Assembly (NCBI GenBank): GCA_012839665.1
Contig: DUMX01000264.1
Coordinates: 1-17,861, forward strand
Direction: 5' to 3'
From: Gelria sp.
Lineage (GTDB): Bacteria; Bacillota; Syntrophomonadia; Syntrophomonadales; Syntrophomonadaceae
DNA: 17,861 nucleotides
Part shown: positions 15,318 through 17,861 of the stretch, piece after piece
Position numbering within the stretch: position 1 is the first letter of the stretch
Layout of the letters: each line of letters opens with the position of its first letter
Translations under genes and position numbers: made by a program
Notes under the pieces: model-generated
Seen by the model: the letters and a program-made list of their open reading frames with translations, nothing else
Told to the model about the DNA's origin: nothing
Database searches by the model: none

Positions 15318-15335
15318 ACCGGAACCAGATCCGGT
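15318..15335 (-). terminator. Hairpin after the oligopeptide-binding protein gene
   Basis: ACCGGA (15318-15323) pairs with TCCGGT (15330-15335). It lies about 35 bases after the stop codon of the solute-binding protein gene, a typical terminator position. However, the T-rich run is on the plus-strand side and the minus-strand side has only ATTCT, so the termination role is uncertain. Confidence 0.35.
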
Positions 15336-15370
15336 TTTCCCTTTTATATGGTAAGCACTAAATATTAAGT

Positions 15371-17017
15371 TTATACTTTTTTCTGTTTCTCAACTGGTTT
15401 ATCCTGGTCCCCATCCAAATCAGGTTTACGCAGTTCCACCTGATACCAGTCTATCATCTCCATATTATCCACACTCAGGGAAGATACGTTTTCACCTATT
15501 AGTTTATGAGCACATTTTTGAAATAGCCACAGACAGGGGGCATCATCTACAATTATTTCTTCAGCCTGATGTAAAATTTCCAGACGTTTCTGTGGGTTTA
15601 CTTGTTTACGGGATGAATCCAGGAGTTTATCCACCTGAGGGTTATGATAAGCCGAGAAGTTGCTGACCCCAATTTTGGAGCTGTGAAACATACTATATAG
15701 GAAATTATCCGGATCCGGATAATCAGCAAGCCAACTTACCCGTCCGCAGGTAATCTGCATTTTGCCCAGCTGTTTTTTATAATAGTCCCAATCCATGGGG
15801 CTGAACTCCACCGCAATCCCGACCTGGTTGAGCTGCTGGGCTACCATCTCCATTACCGCTTGATGCCCATCATCATTGTCGTAGCTGATTGGGACAGAAA
15901 TTAACTGGTCACCTGTAATATAGCCCGCATCCTCCAGTAATTGTCGGGCTTTTTCCGGGTCATAGTCATAGCCCTTCATATTACTCTTGTATCCCGCTAT
16001 TCCGGAGGGAGCTGCAACCCGTGCCGGGATATAGGCTCCTCCTAAGATAGTGTCATTAATAGCCTTGCGGTCGATAGCGTAGTTTAATGCCCGGCGCAGC
16101 AGATAGTCATCAGCAAAGGGTTGTTTGTTGACATGAAAGACCAGGGAATAGGTGTTTAAGAGCGGCCTGCTCAGGTATAGTTCCTTATACTGCGGGTTTT
16201 TTTTAATTTCTTTTAGCTGGTTAAAGGGTATGGAATCCAAATAATCCAGTTTACCAGATTTGTAGTCGTCTAGGGCCTTTAGTTCGTCATCATAAATCTT
16301 GAAATTTATTACGGCTAATCGGGGCATTCCTCGGTGGTATTTATCATTACGAACTAAAATAATGTCTTCGTTTTCCTGATTTTCTTTGAACAGGTAGGGG
16401 CCGGTACCGGGAGCAGGGCCGTTTTCCGCACTGCTATCGTAGACCCAAAATACAGGACTGGTTAACATATAGGTAAAGGCAGTGTTAGGTTGGTCAAATA
16501 CTATTTTCAGGGTGGCATCATTTACCACCTGGATGCCAGATATTTCTTGTTTGTAGCCATCAAGCATAGCATTACTGCCAACAATGGAAAGAAACATGCT
16601 TATATTGGACCATTCTGTACTCTCACTAAAACTCTTTTCCCAGGCTGATTTAACTGCACCTGCGGTTAGTTTTTTGCCATTATGAAATTTTATATTTTCT
16701 TTTAAATGTATAATCAGGGTTTTGCCATCAGAAGAGTATTTCCATTTTCGAGCCAACCGTGGTTGTAGTTCCCCGGATTTGGCATCATAGCAAAGCAGGC
16801 CTTCATAAATAGTAGAAGCAATCAACCGTTCCTGATGCTCTATAACGGTAGCAGGTTCCACTGAATTGACTGGGCTACATATGCCAGCATTAAATGGCCG
16901 GGTATCCAGATTGGCGGTATAGATAGCTAATTTATGTTTATGTATAAAAAATGCCAGTACAGCGATTAGAAGCAGTAATGTACCTATAAATAATAATTTT
17001 TTGGTTGAATTAAACAT
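15371..17017 (-). CDS. Membrane-anchored peptide ABC transporter substrate-binding protein (SBP_bac_5 family)
   Basis: This 548-residue OppA/DppA-like protein should bind peptides or similar solutes outside the membrane. Residues 8-25 form an uncleaved-looking membrane anchor after 'NSTKK'; no lipobox cysteine follows, unlike most Gram-positive OppA lipoproteins. The SBP_bac_5 domain covers about 50-520. Its family hallmarks are 'STIYEGLLCYDAKSGELQPRLARKWKYSSDGKTLIIHLKENIKFHNG', 'GTGPY', 'LRRALNYAIDRKAI', 'YDPEKARQLLEDAG' and 'WLADYPDPDNFLY', cut here into pieces. The tail is Lys/Asp-rich. Start ATG 17017 has GGGGGA upstream. No permease or ATPase genes adjoin, so it either works with a distant transporter or acts as an orphan binding protein. 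Ligand unknown. Confidence 0.93.
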   Translation of the reverse strand: MFNSTKKLLFIGTLLLLIAVLAFFIHKHKLAIYTANLDTRPFNAGICSPVNSVEPATVIEHQERLIASTIYEGLLCYDAKSGELQPRLARKWKYSSDGKTLIIHLKENIKFHNGKKLTAGAVKSAWEKSFSESTEWSNISMFLSIVGSNAMLDGYKQEISGIQVVNDATLKIVFDQPNTAFTYMLTSPVFWVYDSSAENGPAPGTGPYLFKENQENEDIILVRNDKYHRGMPRLAVINFKIYDDELKALDDYKSGKLDYLDSIPFNQLKEIKKNPQYKELYLSRPLLNTYSLVFHVNKQPFADDYLLRRALNYAIDRKAINDTILGGAYIPARVAAPSGIAGYKSNMKGYDYDPEKARQLLEDAGYITGDQLISVPISYDNDDGHQAVMEMVAQQLNQVGIAVEFSPMDWDYYKKQLGKMQITCGRVSWLADYPDPDNFLYSMFHSSKIGVSNFSAYHNPQVDKLLDSSRKQVNPQKRLEILHQAEEIIVDDAPCLWLFQKCAHKLIGENVSSLSVDNMEMIDWYQVELRKPDLDGDQDKPVEKQKKV

Positions 17018-17109
17018 CCACTTGTCCCCCTTATTACTAGTTTATAAGGCAATTATATTAGACAAGCATTAAATTTATTCCATTTTTTGTCACTATCAGC
17101 TCCCAACAT

Positions 17110-17132
17110 AAAAATAACCCGCCAATAGCGGG
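17110..17132 (-). terminator. Rho-independent terminator of the lytic transglycosylase gene
   Basis: CCCGC (17118-17122) pairs with GCGGG (17128-17132) over a five-base loop. On the minus strand TTATTTTT follows (17117-17110). It lies 26 bases after the transglycosylase stop codon. Confidence 0.75.
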
Positions 17133-17158
17133 CCGATGCAATAAAAAGAAATGTTAAA

Positions 17159-17719
17159 TCATTTATAAATAGCTTGATAGGCTTTATAGTTTTTAAGTAC
17201 GTTTTTTACATAAAGCCTGGTCTCATAGAAAGGAATATTATCAACGGTTTCGGGGCTACCATCCCACTGTCCGTTTACCACCCATTCCTTCAGTTTCCCC
17301 CGACCTGCGTTATAGGCTGCTACCACCATAGGAATATTACCATTAAACTCCCGGGTTAAATCGGCCAGATACCAGCAACCAAATCTTATGTTGGTTTCCG
17401 GGTCATGCAAGCTGTCCGGGTCAAAATCCTCTATGCCCTGCTGTTCTGCTATCCACTGTGCAGTCTCGGGCATGATTTGCATCAACCCCCGCGCCCCCAC
17501 CGGCGATTGAGCCGAATTTTGGTATTTGCTTTCCGCTCTAATAATGGCAAAAACCAGGTAAGGGTCAATATCATACTGGTAAGAAGCTGAAAAGACCAGA
17601 TTACGGTGGGGCTCAGGATAGAATATACTTATCCATCGGGGAAAGGTCAAAACTATGGCTAAAAATATTAAGATAGTAATCCACATTATTGCGGAAAATT
17701 TCTTTTTATTAGGTTTCAT
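17159..17719 (-). CDS. SLT-type lytic transglycosylase, membrane-anchored
   Basis: This 186-residue enzyme should cleave the MurNAc-GlcNAc bond of peptidoglycan by forming 1,6-anhydroMurNAc. A transmembrane anchor spans about residues 9-26. The SLT domain (40-182) has the catalytic glutamate E63 in 'IIRAESKYQNSAQSPVGARG', then 'GLMQIMP' (78-84) and 'AAYNAG' (134-139), all in the order of the Slt70/YjbJ-like family. I chose ATG 17719 because GGGGG lies five bases before it and the basic 'MKPNKKK' start fits an anchor. The open frame continues upstream to 17845 but contains a non-protein-like segment over the REP-like hairpin. It is followed by its own terminator and then the peptide-binding protein gene. 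Confidence 0.93.
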   Translation of the reverse strand: MKPNKKKFSAIMWITILIFLAIVLTFPRWISIFYPEPHRNLVFSASYQYDIDPYLVFAIIRAESKYQNSAQSPVGARGLMQIMPETAQWIAEQQGIEDFDPDSLHDPETNIRFGCWYLADLTREFNGNIPMVVAAYNAGRGKLKEWVVNGQWDGSPETVDNIPFYETRLYVKNVLKNYKAYQAIYK

Positions 17720-17810
17720 AATAACCCCCATATCCTGATAAACATACCCATAAAACACACGCACGTAACCACCTGTGAAAATGGTTGCACCGGTATTACG
17801 ACAACATGAC

Positions 17811-17832
17811 GGAACGGCACAGGGGCCGTTCC
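17811..17832. repeat. REP-like palindromic hairpin
   Basis: GGAACGGC (17811-17818) and GCCGTTCC (17825-17832) form a perfect eight-base-pair stem with a six-base ACAGGG loop. The sequence resembles the GGGACGGTTC-type intergenic palindromes found in many copies in clostridial genomes. There is only one copy in this window, so dispersal is not shown here. It lies upstream of the transglycosylase gene. Neither flank has a T-tract. Confidence 0.55.
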
Positions 17833-17861
17833 CTACACTTCCCACCGGGGGCTGCCGTGTA

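Noticed and set aside
17720..17845. N-terminal extension of the lytic transglycosylase to 17845
   Set aside because: It translates across the REP-like hairpin, gives a non-conserved sequence before the membrane anchor, and the Shine-Dalgarno supports ATG 17719.

Overview
The window looks like chromosomal DNA of an anaerobic, low-to-moderate GC Firmicute of the Clostridia, probably a Syntrophomonas-like bacterium. The support is purine-rich Shine-Dalgarno sites (AGGAGG type), an S-layer-homology (SLH) protein, an HTH-tailed RecQ, a clostridial-type hybrid kinase/GGDEF pair and an SBBP beta-propeller protein. The genus is an inference from overall resemblance and was not tested.

Left part, 1-1930: a patchwork accessory region. 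A BrnT-like toxin and CopG/ribbon-helix-helix antitoxin pair sits on the minus strand with its own promoter. A decayed Rpn/Transposase_31 gene follows. Two copies of a 29-base hairpin-forming repeat (86-114 and 1171-1199, 26/29 identical) bracket both. Next comes an orphan ECF-type ABC ATPase that lacks a convincing start and appears cut at its 3' end, where it runs into the 3' end of the next gene.

1858-6120 (minus): a signalling operon. A large soluble hybrid histidine kinase (PAS-PAS-GAF-HisKA-HATPase-REC-REC-HPt) is followed by a REC-GGEEF response regulator, probably a diguanylate cyclase with an intact product-inhibition site. The pair would turn a cytoplasmic signal into cyclic di-GMP.

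6200-8940 (minus): cell-envelope genes in separate, hairpin-terminated units. They are a membrane-anchored M15 D,D-/L,D-peptidase with a fibronectin-like domain, and an SLH protein with a basic Ser/Lys/Asn-rich linker and highly acidic spacers. A DegV-family lipid-binding protein follows, whose only well-placed start codon is ATA. It is divergent from recQ.

10227-14830 (plus): recQ (helicase, RQC, HRDC, HTH_40), then a protein with an N-terminal 'NKGQ' region and seven nearly identical 65-residue SBBP repeats. A 32-codon minus-strand ORF lies between them.

14830-17861 (minus): tRNA-Leu(GAG) with a perfect-consensus sigma-A promoter, a membrane-anchored oligopeptide-binding protein without permease neighbours, a small SLT-type lytic transglycosylase, and a REP-like hairpin at the window edge.

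No clearly new multi-gene system is visible. The most unusual items are the truncated ABC/GGDEF junction, the ATA start of the DegV gene, the repeat-bracketed toxin-antitoxin island, the seven-blade SBBP array and the charge-segregated SLH protein.
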